In this document: in pieces, positions 25,806 through 35,784 of the stretch
Layout of the letters: each line of letters opens with the position of its first letter
Position numbering within the stretch: position 1 is the first letter of the stretch
Assembly: GCA_030593065.1 (NCBI GenBank)
Contig: JAUVHV010000002.1
Coordinates: 168,098 to 203,899, forward strand
Length of the DNA: 35,802 nt
Source: Candidatus Omnitrophota bacterium
Lineage (GTDB): Bacteria; Omnitrophota; Gorgyraeia; JABMRG01
Direction of reading: 5' to 3'
The notes under the pieces: generated by a model
What the model was told of the DNA's origin: nothing
Database searches by the model: none
Seen by the model: the letters and a program-made list of their open reading frames with translations, nothing else
Program-made: the position numbers and the translations under genes

Positions 25806-25832
25806 AGTCGCAGCCTTTCAGGCATTGAGAAG
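25805..25832. repeat. 28-bp direct repeat, copy A (relic of the oppD 3' end)
   Basis: This stretch matches 25 of 28 bases of 25977-26004, which lies inside oppD. Read on the minus strand in the oppD frame it encodes FSMPERLRL followed by a TGA that overlaps the oppF ATG, against FSLPERLRL at residues 253-261 of OppD. It therefore looks like the original end of oppD, left behind next to oppF. Confidence 0.7.
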
Positions 25833-25899
25833 TAATTATTTTAATTATAGACGTTTTGGTTTTTGTTCGGAACGCTGTACCATTTTTAAGATGCGCAGT

Positions 25900-25972
25900 G
25901 TACCCGCCTAAGAGACACTGTCCTGCTCAAATTAGTGACAGTGTGGTGCTCAACTTTCAAAACGTCTGTATA
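25900..25972. repeat. REP-like hairpin repeat, copy 1 (oppD-oppF junction)
   Basis: About 73 bases are shared with 30232-30301 in the same orientation. The core is an inverted repeat, GACACTGTC (25914-25922) and GACAGTGT (25937-25944), with a GTACC-like outer pair, followed by a shared tail ending in AACGTCTGTATA. The tail supplies the last codons of oppD. A matching TATAGACGTTTT at 25846-25857 faces AAAACGTCTGTATA at 25959-25972, so a 127-bp element with terminal inverted repeats is possible for this copy. Structure resembles palindromic repeats spread by REP-associated transposases; no such gene is present here. Confidence 0.75.
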
Positions 25973-26759
25973 CTTTTAGTCGCAGTCTTTCAGGCAGGGA
26001 GAAGAGTAAAAGCTTTGTATACTCATGTTTAGGGGTTCTGAATATCTTCTCTGCCTGGCCTACCTCGACAATCTTACCCCTATGCATAACAGCTACCGAG
26101 TCCGCGATTCTTTGTACAATACGGATATTGTGCGTTATAAACAACACGGACAATGACAGCTCTTCGCGTAACCCTAAAAGCAGTTTAAGTATCTCATTTT
26201 CTGTATCAGTATCCAGAGCTGTTGTAGGTTCATCCGCTATTAAAAGTTTCGGGCTTGCGGATATTGCCATAGCTATCATCGCGCGCTGTTTCATGCCGCC
26301 AGAGAGCTGATACGGGTATAAACTATAAACACGTTCCGGATTATTAATTTGAGCTTTTCTTAAGGATACCATGGTAATATCTTTTACATACTTTTTTTCT
26401 GTTATCTTATGCGCGAATAATACCTCGTCTATCTGCTCGCCGATAGTAAATACGGGATTCAAGGATGAAGCAGGCTCCTGAAATATATACGAAACCTGTT
26501 TTCCGCGAATATTGCGAAGCTCCTCCTGTGAAGACCTTAGTATGTTCTTATTATTGATGACAACAGAGCCTGATGTAATCCTACCATCTCTCTGGCTGAT
26601 AAGCCCGGTAATAGCAAGCCCGAGTGTAGTCTTTCCGCAACCGGATTCTCCTATCAGCGCAAAGATAGAGCCTTCGGGGATCTTCAGGCGCGCGTTATCA
26701 ACAGCCTTTTTCCCGGCATCCCTGTAATACTCTACTGTCAAATCGTTTATACTTATCAT
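25950..26759 (-). CDS. ABC transporter ATPase, OppD/DppD-like, altered C-terminus
   Basis: This is the first ATPase of the peptide/nickel-type importer. The 269-residue protein has Walker A GESGCGKTT near 38-46, the Q-loop FQEPASSLNP, the signature YQLSGGMKQRAMIAMA, Walker B LLIADEPTTALD, the H-loop in FITHNI, and the typical AVMHRGKIVEVG and TPKHEYTKLL ending. The last eight residues, KVYRRFES, are encoded by the REP-like repeat, so the reading frame was extended into an inserted element; the ancestral end was probably FSLPERLRL. The change lies outside the conserved core and should not disturb ATPase function. Its ATG overlaps the oppC stop by four bases. Confidence 0.93.
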   Translation of the reverse strand: MISINDLTVEYYRDAGKKAVDNARLKIPEGSIFALIGESGCGKTTLGLAITGLISQRDGRITSGSVVINNKNILRSSQEELRNIRGKQVSYIFQEPASSLNPVFTIGEQIDEVLFAHKITEKKYVKDITMVSLRKAQINNPERVYSLYPYQLSGGMKQRAMIAMAISASPKLLIADEPTTALDTDTENEILKLLLGLREELSLSVLFITHNIRIVQRIADSVAVMHRGKIVEVGQAEKIFRTPKHEYTKLLLFSLPERLRLKVYRRFES

Positions 26760-27571
26760 ATCTTTTTTTTGGGATTAAAATATTCTCTCAGGCCCTCACC
26801 AAGAAGGTTATAACCTAAAACAGTTATCAGGATAAAAAACCCCGGGAAGAACATAAGCCACCAACACACCCCTAAAGACGCTTTTCCTTCCATCAGTATA
26901 TTGCCCCAACTCGGTGTTGGCGGTTGAACCCCCAAACCTAAAAAGCTGAGCGATGCCTCCAGCAATACTGCTGCCGCGACACCTAAGACAGCGCTTACCA
27001 GGACAGGCGCTATCGCGTTCGGTATAAGATGCCTTACTATTATCCTTAAATCACTCGCGCCTATAGCCTTTGACGCGAGAATAAACTCCCTCTCTTTTAA
27101 ACTCAATATCTCCGCTCTTATCAGGCGGGCTACACCCATCCAGCTGGTTATGCCTATCACTATCATAATATTTATTATATTCGGTTCAAGTACCGCGACT
27201 ACGGCAAGAATAAGAAAAAATGACGGGAAACAGAGCATAATATCAACAAACCTCATCAATATAGTATCTATGCTTTTGCCATAGTAACCTGCCACAGAAC
27301 CTATTACCAGGCCTATTAAAACCGATATCCCGACCGCGACGAAACCTATTGATAAAGATATCCGCGCCCCGAAAATAATCCTGCTGAAGAGATCTCTGCC
27401 AAGATGATCTGTCCCGAAAATATGCGCCCTTGAAGGAGAAAGCAGCGCGTCTTCTATATCGATATCCGAAGGATTAAAAGGCGCTATTAACGGCGCGAAT
27501 ATAGCCATGAGGGTAAGGCCGCCTACCATTAGCGCGCCAAAAAGCGCTAACTTATTTTTACTATTTCTCAT
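26756..27571 (-). CDS. ABC transporter permease, OppC/DppC-like
   Basis: This inner-membrane permease has 271 residues. It starts with one membrane helix (about 9-31, [20 protein letters not shown]) followed by [22 protein letters not shown], typical of the N-terminal OppC module. It then has about five further hydrophobic segments and the EAA loop [26 protein letters not shown], which contacts the ATPase. The C-terminal [21 protein letters not shown] block is diagnostic of the DppC branch. It overlaps oppB by 11 bases and oppD by four, consistent with coupled synthesis of a heterodimeric channel. Confidence 0.94.
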   Translation of the reverse strand: MRNSKNKLALFGALMVGGLTLMAIFAPLIAPFNPSDIDIEDALLSPSRAHIFGTDHLGRDLFSRIIFGARISLSIGFVAVGISVLIGLVIGSVAGYYGKSIDTILMRFVDIMLCFPSFFLILAVVAVLEPNIINIMIVIGITSWMGVARLIRAEILSLKEREFILASKAIGASDLRIIVRHLIPNAIAPVLVSAVLGVAAAVLLEASLSFLGLGVQPPTPSWGNILMEGKASLGVCWWLMFFPGFFILITVLGYNLLGEGLREYFNPKKKI

Positions 27572-28535
27572 ATCTTATCCGTGGGTCTGCTAATGAATAT
27601 GATATATCCGCTAAAATGTTTCCTAAAAGCGTTAATAGGGCGCCTATTACAAGTATCGCCATTATTACGGGGTAATCTCTTCCCATAACTGATTCAAAAA
27701 AAAGCCTTCCCATGCCCGGAATACCAAATATAGATTCAATAATAACGCTGCCTCCGATAAGGCCGGGCACAGAAAGCCCGAGTATTGTGATGATTGGCAG
27801 AATAGCGTTTTTTAGGGCATGTTTATATACAACTTTGCTTTCAGAAAGGCCTTTTGCGCGCGCCGTCTTTATATAATCTTTGTGCAGAACCTCAAGCATA
27901 CTGCTTCGCATATATCGGCTCATTGCCGCCAAAGAGCCGATAGACGAAACAAAGACCGGCAAAATAAGATGCTTTCCAATATCAAAGAATTTATTGCAGA
28001 CTGACAAATTGTCAAAATTAAGCGATGTAATTCCCTGAACAGGAAGCCAGCCAAGGGTTATGCCAAAAAATGACATAAGCATCAACGCAAGCCAGAATCC
28101 GGGGACAGCAAACCCTACAAAGACAAAGACCGTCATAAAACGGTCATAAAAAGAGCCTTCTTTTACGGCGCTCGTTACGCCTATGGGTATGGCTATCAGC
28201 AGCATAAAAGATATGGATAATATATTTATAAGAAAAGTTATCGGTATACAAACCGCTATCTTGTTTATCACTTTCTGCCCGTCGCTGTATGATCTTCCAA
28301 AATCGAATGTCACAAGTTTTCTAAGCCAGTTCAGATACTGCACGTGCAGCGGCTTATCCAATCCATATTGAATAATAAGCTTCTCTCTTGCCTCAAATGA
28401 GACCTTTGGATTTAATGTCGTCGTGGAATCGACGGGGCTTCCGGGCGCAAGGTGGATTACACCAAATGATATAATCGATATGCCCAACAGCATGGGGATT
28501 ATACTTATAAGGCGTTTTATAATATATTTTTTCAT
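27561..28535 (-). CDS. ABC transporter permease, OppB/DppB-like
   Basis: This partner permease of the importer has 324 residues. The N-terminal [19 protein letters not shown] membrane helix is followed by LAPGSPVD, a periplasmic region containing [16 protein letters not shown] and [10 protein letters not shown], then five hydrophobic segments and the EAA loop [20 protein letters not shown]. It ends with [21 protein letters not shown], a strong DppB signature, and the LADPRIRY terminus. Palindrome copy 2 lies nine bases upstream of the start and overlaps the stop codon of the binding-protein gene. Confidence 0.95.
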   Translation of the reverse strand: MKKYIIKRLISIIPMLLGISIISFGVIHLAPGSPVDSTTTLNPKVSFEAREKLIIQYGLDKPLHVQYLNWLRKLVTFDFGRSYSDGQKVINKIAVCIPITFLINILSISFMLLIAIPIGVTSAVKEGSFYDRFMTVFVFVGFAVPGFWLALMLMSFFGITLGWLPVQGITSLNFDNLSVCNKFFDIGKHLILPVFVSSIGSLAAMSRYMRSSMLEVLHKDYIKTARAKGLSESKVVYKHALKNAILPIITILGLSVPGLIGGSVIIESIFGIPGMGRLFFESVMGRDYPVIMAILVIGALLTLLGNILADISYSLADPRIRYEK

Positions 28536-28544
28536 AATATAGCC

Positions 28545-28561
28545 TCAAGAACGGTTCTTAA
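28545..28561. promoter_or_regulatory. 17-bp palindrome, copy 2 (oppA-oppB junction)
   Basis: TCAAGAACGGTTCTTAA has one mismatch between its arms. It covers the stop codon of the binding-protein gene and ends nine bases before the oppB ATG. Being inside an operon, it either marks an internal control point or acts on the RNA, for example by setting the ratio of binding protein to permease. Confidence 0.7.
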
Positions 28562-30198
28562 TATTTTTGCTGATCCTCTGGTACGTACCATTTAATAAAA
28601 TTATAGCCTATGCCTGCCGGGGCAGGGTAAACACTCTTAAATCTTTTATGGACTATTGGCATGCTGTCCGCTATCCATAAGAACATATAAGGCTGTTCGT
28701 CATAAAGTATCCTCTGAATCTCATGATATATCCCGGCACGGGCCTCCTGATTAAAGATACGCCTCCCCTCATCAAGTAAGCTATCTACCCGAGAGTTTTT
28801 ATAGCTTATAAAATTAAACTCCCCTTCATTGGCCTTTGACGAATGCCAGATATCAAAACAATCAGGATCACGAGATAGCCCCCAACCCATAAGTACTGTT
28901 TCAAAACGCTTCTTATTTACAAATTCCGTTAAAAACACACTCCACTCGACAACTTTTATCTTCACTCTTATCCCGATAGCTCCGAGCTGATGTTGTATTA
29001 TCTCAGCCGCGCGCCTCCTTAAGTCATTGCCCTGGTTGGTAAGTATGGTAAACTCGAATATTTCGCCATCCTTGTCAAGAATGCCATCTCCGTCAGTATC
29101 ACTCCACCCTGCCTCAGCAAGCATCTCCTTTGCCTTTCGCGGATTATATCCAAAGGGCTTTAACTGCTTATCATATGCCCATGACTCCGGAACAAACGGG
29201 CCGGTGCAGACTCTTCCAAGGCCCATTAAAACACCATTGATAAGCGATTCCTTGCAAACAGCATAATTTAATGCCTGGCGTACTAACTTATCTTTAAATT
29301 TATGATCAAGGAGATTGTAACCCAGATAAGCGTATCCAAATGATGGATATCTAAACTTATTATAACGCGTTTTAAAAAACTCGCTGTTTATCTGCCTGCG
29401 ATACTGTAAAGGTGTAAGAGCCATGGTATCTAATGCCTCAACCTGTAATTCCAGAAACATTGTCGCGGTATCAGGAATAATTCGATACACATACCTATCG
29501 ATATAAGGACGGCCTTTAAAATATTCATCATTTGCTATTAGATCTATGCACTGGCCGCTCTTCCATCTTAAAAACTTATAAGGGCCTGTACCTATTGGGC
29601 TTCGTCCATATTCCGTCTTATTCAGGTCTTCATTCTCAAGAATATGTTTTGGTATAATCCACATGCCCCAGGATGAAAGGGCGGGAGAGAAAGGCTGCTT
29701 ATATGTAACCTTTACTGTATATGGATCGATTATTTCCAGAGACTCTATCTTTAGAAAATCTCCTCCATAGGGGGTCCTTACCTCGGGGTCTATCAGTCTC
29801 TCATACGTAAACTTGACGTCCTCCGCTGTAAACAAAACCCCATCGTGCCATTTAACATTCTTATGCAGGTTAAAGACTATTACGCGCCCCTCTTCTTCTA
29901 TATCCCAACTCGCGGCAAGCTCGCCCACAATATTCAAATCCTTGTCATATTTTATAAGGCCGTTATATACAAGGCCGCATATATCATGAGAAGCGGAGTC
30001 TGAGGCAACAATAGGGATAAGCGTTGTAGCATCACCAATAGAAGCTGCTATAATGGTATCGCCATACGAAGGAGGCCCGGATTTCGCGTAATCGATAGCA
30101 GGCATAATCCTTCTGCTGCATCCTGTTAAGGTAACAAGAAATAACAAGGCCGCTGTAATATACAGCGGCCTTATATAGTTTTTCACTGCACTTTCCAT
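28558..30198 (-). CDS. Peptide/nickel-type ABC transporter substrate-binding lipoprotein
   Basis: This 546-residue protein belongs to the SBP_bac_5 family (OppA/DppA/NikA). An N-terminal hydrophobic segment ends in the lipobox LTGC near residues 24-27, so it should be lipid-anchored outside the inner membrane. Family features include the ASWDIEEEGRVIVFNLHKNVKWHDG block, FTAEDVKFTYERLIDP, PIGTGPYKF, VRQALNYAVCKESLINGVLMG, and AKEMLAEAGWSDTDGDGI. The substrate cannot be read from sequence; di- or oligopeptides are the default. With two permeases and two ATPases downstream it forms a complete importer. A ribosome-binding site AAGGTG lies directly after palindrome copy 3. Confidence 0.94.
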   Translation of the reverse strand: MESAVKNYIRPLYITAALLFLVTLTGCSRRIMPAIDYAKSGPPSYGDTIIAASIGDATTLIPIVASDSASHDICGLVYNGLIKYDKDLNIVGELAASWDIEEEGRVIVFNLHKNVKWHDGVLFTAEDVKFTYERLIDPEVRTPYGGDFLKIESLEIIDPYTVKVTYKQPFSPALSSWGMWIIPKHILENEDLNKTEYGRSPIGTGPYKFLRWKSGQCIDLIANDEYFKGRPYIDRYVYRIIPDTATMFLELQVEALDTMALTPLQYRRQINSEFFKTRYNKFRYPSFGYAYLGYNLLDHKFKDKLVRQALNYAVCKESLINGVLMGLGRVCTGPFVPESWAYDKQLKPFGYNPRKAKEMLAEAGWSDTDGDGILDKDGEIFEFTILTNQGNDLRRRAAEIIQHQLGAIGIRVKIKVVEWSVFLTEFVNKKRFETVLMGWGLSRDPDCFDIWHSSKANEGEFNFISYKNSRVDSLLDEGRRIFNQEARAGIYHEIQRILYDEQPYMFLWIADSMPIVHKRFKSVYPAPAGIGYNFIKWYVPEDQQKY

Positions 30199-30205
30199 AA
30201 CACCT

Positions 30206-30222
30206 TTAAGAACGGTTCTTGA
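30206..30222. promoter_or_regulatory. 17-bp palindrome, copy 3 (before the binding-protein gene)
   Basis: TTAAGAACGGTTCTTGA has one mismatch between arms. On the minus strand it runs straight into the AAGGTG ribosome-binding site, seven bases from the ATG of the binding-protein gene. Same sequence type and same start-codon distance as copies 1 and 2. Confidence 0.75.
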
Positions 30223-30231
30223 TTATTTACT

Positions 30232-30301
30232 GTACCTAAAAGACACTGTCATGCTCAAATTAGTGACAGTGTGGTACTTAACTTTCAAAACGTCTGTATA
30301 T
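30232..30301. repeat. REP-like hairpin repeat, copy 2 (between secG and oppA)
   Basis: This copy matches 25900-25972, in the same orientation. GTACC (30232-30236) and GGTAC (30273-30277) enclose GACACTGTC (30242-30250) and GACAGTGT (30265-30272), forming an extended imperfect palindrome; the AACTTTCAAAACGTCTGTATA tail part is shared as well. On the minus strand the hairpin is followed by CTTTT and may act as a weak terminator after secG. No flanking duplication is apparent here. Confidence 0.75.
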
Positions 30302-30313
30302 CTTGATTATCTC

Positions 30314-30679
30314 TTACTTTACAATTGCCTTTTTTTCGGGCTCAGGATCGATCTTTGCCTCTTTCTCTGTAACTGCCTCAGAGGCCTGAGATTTCTGCTC
30401 GACAGGGGCAATCTTAACGCTTTCCATGATAGACTTCTTCCGCTTGCTGGATAGAAACGCCAGGGACAATGAAGTACATAAAAAGAGAACCGCGCTTACC
30501 TCTGTTGCCTTAGTCAGGAAATCAGATGCCTTATGCCCAAAGATAGTAGTCTGAGAACCTCCTCCTCCGCCGCCGCCAAATGTATCCGCGAGGCCTCCGC
30601 CTTTTCCTGCCTGAAAAAGAATAACCGCAATCAGGATAAATGAAACAATTATGTGTAATATAAGTACCAGAGTATACAT
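30314..30679 (-). CDS. secG: Protein-export membrane protein SecG
   Basis: SecG is the small accessory subunit of the SecYEG translocon. The 121-residue protein has a first membrane helix (about 3-22), the glycine-rich loop QAGKGGGLADTFGGG at 24-38, FLTKATEVSAVLF leading into the second helix (about 60-78), then a charged, lysine- and glutamate-rich tail of some 40 residues that is longer than usual. The glycine loop and two-helix layout are diagnostic. It follows tpiA by four bases; the tpiA-secG order is common in bacteria. Confidence 0.95.
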   Translation of the reverse strand: MYTLVLILHIIVSFILIAVILFQAGKGGGLADTFGGGGGGGSQTTIFGHKASDFLTKATEVSAVLFLCTSLSLAFLSSKRKKSIMESVKIAPVEQKSQASEAVTEKEAKIDPEPEKKAIVK

Positions 30680-30683
30680 ACTA

Positions 30684-31439
30684 TTATATCGCTCCTTTCA
30701 CTATAGCGCTGAATGAATCTATATTTAAACTCGCGCCTCCTACGAGCGCGCCATCTACATCTTCTTTCTGCATCAGCTCTTTTATATTATCCGGCTTAAC
30801 GCTTCCGCCATACTGAATTCTAATTTCAGCAGCTGTCTCCTCATCAAAAATATCCTTTAAAAGCCCCCTTATATACTGGTGGATTTCCTGTGCCTGCTCA
30901 GGTGAAGCGGTCTTTCCGGTGCCGATGGCCCAGACAGGTTCATAAGCGAGAATAACATTATTCATATCGAGCTTTGAAAGGCCTTGCAACGAACCTTGTA
31001 CGTGATCCTTTATAACATCGAAAGCCTTACCAGATTCACGCTCTTCTAATACCTCACCTACGCAGACAATAACCTTTAAACCTCCTGCCAGAGCTGCTTT
31101 AAGCCTCTTATTGACCGCTTCGTTTGTCTCATTAAAATACTGCCTTCTCTCAGAATGGCCCACTATCACATAAGCGCACCCCGCGTCTTTAAGCATGGCG
31201 GTCGATACTTCACCGGTAAAAGCGCCTTTCTCTTCCCAATATACATTCTGCGCGCTGAGCTTAATATTTGAATCCATAGTAAGCTCATTTACATCTGATA
31301 ACGCTGTAAACGGGGGGCTGACTACTATATCGACTGAATTAATATTATCCAACTCACGCTTTAAACCGTTTACCAGTTCAACTGCCTCATTTATTGTATT
31401 GTTCATTTTCCAGTTACCAGCAATAATTGGTCTTCTCAT
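30684..31439 (-). CDS. tpiA: Triosephosphate isomerase
   Basis: TpiA interconverts dihydroxyacetone phosphate and glyceraldehyde 3-phosphate. The 251-residue TIM barrel has AGNWKMN near the N-terminus, with the catalytic lysine, VGHSERRQYF with the catalytic histidine, AYEPVWAIGTGKTA with the catalytic glutamate and flexible loop 6, and RIQYGGSVKPDN. GAGGA stands just upstream of the ATG. It lies between pgk and secG in the glycolytic operon. Its product dihydroxyacetone phosphate is also a NadA substrate. Confidence 0.98.
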   Translation of the reverse strand: MRRPIIAGNWKMNNTINEAVELVNGLKRELDNINSVDIVVSPPFTALSDVNELTMDSNIKLSAQNVYWEEKGAFTGEVSTAMLKDAGCAYVIVGHSERRQYFNETNEAVNKRLKAALAGGLKVIVCVGEVLEERESGKAFDVIKDHVQGSLQGLSKLDMNNVILAYEPVWAIGTGKTASPEQAQEIHQYIRGLLKDIFDEETAAEIRIQYGGSVKPDNIKELMQKEDVDGALVGGASLNIDSFSAIVKGAI

Positions 31440-31467
31440 AGTTCCTCGTCTTTTTAGTATTTCCCGC

Positions 31468-32652
31468 TTATTTATTACTCAATGCCGCTATGCCCGGCAA
31501 GGCCTTTCCCTCGAGGTATTCAAGAGAGGCGCCGCCGCCGGTTGAAATATGCGACATCTTATCCGCGACACCAAATTTGGCCACTGCTGCCGCTGTATCA
31601 CCCCCACCTATCACGGATATCGCGTTTGAATTGGCGATAATCACAGCCAGCATCTTTGTTCCGTTAGCAAATTTATCATTTTCAAATATACCGACAGGCC
31701 CGTTCCAGACAATAGTCCTTGCTTGAGATAATATACTCCTATACAGCTCTATTGTCTTATGCCCGATATCTACTCCTATCCATCCTTCCGGTATAGTTTT
31801 ATCTTCTGTGGATTGCACATGAACAGCGGTCTCAATATTATCAGTAACAACATGGTCTATTGGCAGTACTATATCAATGCCCCTGGCCTCTGCTTTACCG
31901 AGTATAGATTTCACAATATCCGTCATATCTGCCTCGAAACGAGATGAACCGATATCTATGCCTTCTACCTTCATAAATGTATAAGCCATAGCACCCGCGA
32001 TAATTATTGTATCTGCCTTATCCATCATATTTTCTATAACAGGTATCTTATCAGCAACCTTTACCCCGCCTAAAAGAAAGACAAACGGTTTCTCGGGATG
32101 GGTAAGTATCTTCTGAAAATACTCTATCTCTTTTTCAACAAGAAATCCCGATACTGACTCAAGATAATGCGTAACACCCTCGGTCGAAGCATGGGCCCTG
32201 TGGCATGTACCAAAAGCATCATTTACAAATACATCCCCTAAGAGGCTTAGGCTTTTAGCAAAAACAGGGTCATTGGCAGTCTCTTCTTTATGAAACCTTA
32301 AATTTTCAAGCAACAGAACATCTGAATCATTCATAGAAGAGGCGGCCTGTTCAACCTCCGGGCCTACGCAATCTTTAAGCATTTTAACCGGCTTTCCGAG
32401 CAGAGCGCTCAGGTGCAAAGCAATCGGCCCAAGGCTAAATTCGGGTTTTTTCTCGCCTTTTGGCCTGCCAAGATGGCTGATAAGTATCAGCTTTGCTTTC
32501 TGAGCAAGAATATACCTGATAGTCGGCAATGCCGCCTTTATCCTGTTGTCATCAGTAATATTCAGCTGTTTATCAAGCGGCACATTAAAATCGACCCGCA
32601 TAAGGACACGCTTACCCGCAATATCCACATCTTTTATTGATCTCTTATTCAT
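31468..32652 (-). CDS. pgk: Phosphoglycerate kinase
   Basis: Pgk transfers phosphate between 1,3-bisphosphoglycerate and ADP. The 394-residue protein has KRVLMRVDFNVPLD near 14-27, ISHLGRPKG, LLENLRFHKEE, NDAFGTCHRAHAST, FLLGGVKVADKI, WNGPVGIFE and the nucleotide-binding GGGDTAAAV with STGGGASLEYLEG at the end. The protein is complete and of normal length. It lies between gap and tpiA. Confidence 0.98.
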   Translation of the reverse strand: MNKRSIKDVDIAGKRVLMRVDFNVPLDKQLNITDDNRIKAALPTIRYILAQKAKLILISHLGRPKGEKKPEFSLGPIALHLSALLGKPVKMLKDCVGPEVEQAASSMNDSDVLLLENLRFHKEETANDPVFAKSLSLLGDVFVNDAFGTCHRAHASTEGVTHYLESVSGFLVEKEIEYFQKILTHPEKPFVFLLGGVKVADKIPVIENMMDKADTIIIAGAMAYTFMKVEGIDIGSSRFEADMTDIVKSILGKAEARGIDIVLPIDHVVTDNIETAVHVQSTEDKTIPEGWIGVDIGHKTIELYRSILSQARTIVWNGPVGIFENDKFANGTKMLAVIIANSNAISVIGGGDTAAAVAKFGVADKMSHISTGGGASLEYLEGKALPGIAALSNK

Positions 32653-32664
32653 ATGTCCCTTACC

Positions 32665-34694
<2,030 letters not shown>

Positions 34695-34697
34695 AAT

Positions 34698-35723
34698 TCA
34701 TACCTTTGTTTCACGCAGAAATTTAGCCGCTTCTTCCGGAGGCGTAGGATTTATATAAAATCCCGTGCCCCATTCAAAACCCGCTACTCTTGTAAGACGG
34801 GGAATTATCTCGATATGCCAGTGGTAATCAGCGTCAATAGTACCCCAGTACCCTTCCTTAGGGCGCCTGTAGGGCGCTGTATGGATTATATAATTATAAG
34901 GCGGATCTGATAAAAGCTTATTCATTCTGAGAAGCACCTCTTTCAAAACCTTGCCAAGCTCTCTTATGCTGTCCTCATTAATGCTGGTAAAATCTGCGGA
35001 ATGTTTCTTAGGCAAAATCCATGTTTCGAAAGGAAAGCGCGCGGCAAAAGGGGATATCGCGACAAAACCATCTATATCAAGTATAAGCCGTTTCTTATCT
35101 TCAATTTCCTGTGATACAATATCGCAAAATACACATCTGTCCTTGTATTCAAAATATTTTCTAGCGCCTGCTAATTCACCTTTTACGCTCTTAGGGCACG
35201 CCGGAAGCGCGATAAGCTGGCTCCTGCAATGCCGTATCTTGCTTGCGCCTGCCGCGGGCTTATGATTCTTGAATATTAGCACATACTTGAAACGCTTATC
35301 TCCTTCAAGATCCACAATCCTTTCCTTGTATGCCGTAAGAATCTTCGCGATCTGTTCTGATGTCAAAGAAGACATATGCTCTATATGGTTCGGGGTCTCT
35401 ATTATGACTTCGTTTGCCCCAATTCCATTCATCATGTCATAGATACCATGAGGCCTCTTATTAAGATCACCTTCTATGTGCAATACAGGCGCCTCATTAG
35501 GAACAACCCTTACGTCCCATCCCGGCTTATTCGCTTCTGTAGACTCTTTTCTGATAGAACGTATCTCAGGTGGAGTCATATGTTCATTGCCCGCGCAAAA
35601 AGGGCAGGGTGTTACCTCTGCCATATCAGCTGACTCTATCTTAAAATCATTGGGCCTTTTTGCGCGATCGGTCGCGATTATAACCCAGCGTCCGATAATA
35701 GGATCTTTACGAAGTTCAGGCAT
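34698..35723 (-). CDS. GalT paralogue lacking the nucleophilic histidine
   Basis: This 341-residue protein is colinear with its downstream neighbour: CPFC pair at 40-43, GNEHMTPPE, CVFC pair at 197-200, YHWHIEIIPRL and GFEWGTGFYINPTPPEE. The active-site motif, however, reads SKIRHCRSQL: the first histidine (165) and glutamine (169) are kept, but the nucleophile position is Arg167, and one residue is added before the motif. It may be catalytically altered, regulatory or a partner of the other copy. The motif is encoded cleanly, with no frameshift. It is the first gene of the operon that continues into gap, pgk, tpiA and secG. Confidence 0.85.
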   Translation of the reverse strand: MPELRKDPIIGRWVIIATDRAKRPNDFKIESADMAEVTPCPFCAGNEHMTPPEIRSIRKESTEANKPGWDVRVVPNEAPVLHIEGDLNKRPHGIYDMMNGIGANEVIIETPNHIEHMSSLTSEQIAKILTAYKERIVDLEGDKRFKYVLIFKNHKPAAGASKIRHCRSQLIALPACPKSVKGELAGARKYFEYKDRCVFCDIVSQEIEDKKRLILDIDGFVAISPFAARFPFETWILPKKHSADFTSINEDSIRELGKVLKEVLLRMNKLLSDPPYNYIIHTAPYRRPKEGYWGTIDADYHWHIEIIPRLTRVAGFEWGTGFYINPTPPEEAAKFLRETKV

Positions 35724-35756
35724 AGAATTAAACTTTCTGATAATGAATTAGAGGTT

Positions 35757-35784
35757 ATTATAACATAAAAGATTTTAAGTGCAA
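35757..35784 (-). promoter_or_regulatory. Promoter of the galT-gap-pgk-tpiA-secG operon
   Basis: On the minus strand TTGCAC (35784-35779), a 16-bp spacer ending in TGT, and TATAAT (35762-35757) form an extended -10 promoter 34 bases before the first galT start. No other gene starts in the remaining 79 bases of the window. Confidence 0.75.

Noticed and set aside
28579-28590. Perfect 12-bp palindrome TGGTACGTACCA near the oppA end
   Set aside because: Single copy inside coding sequence, with no placement that suggests a regulatory role.
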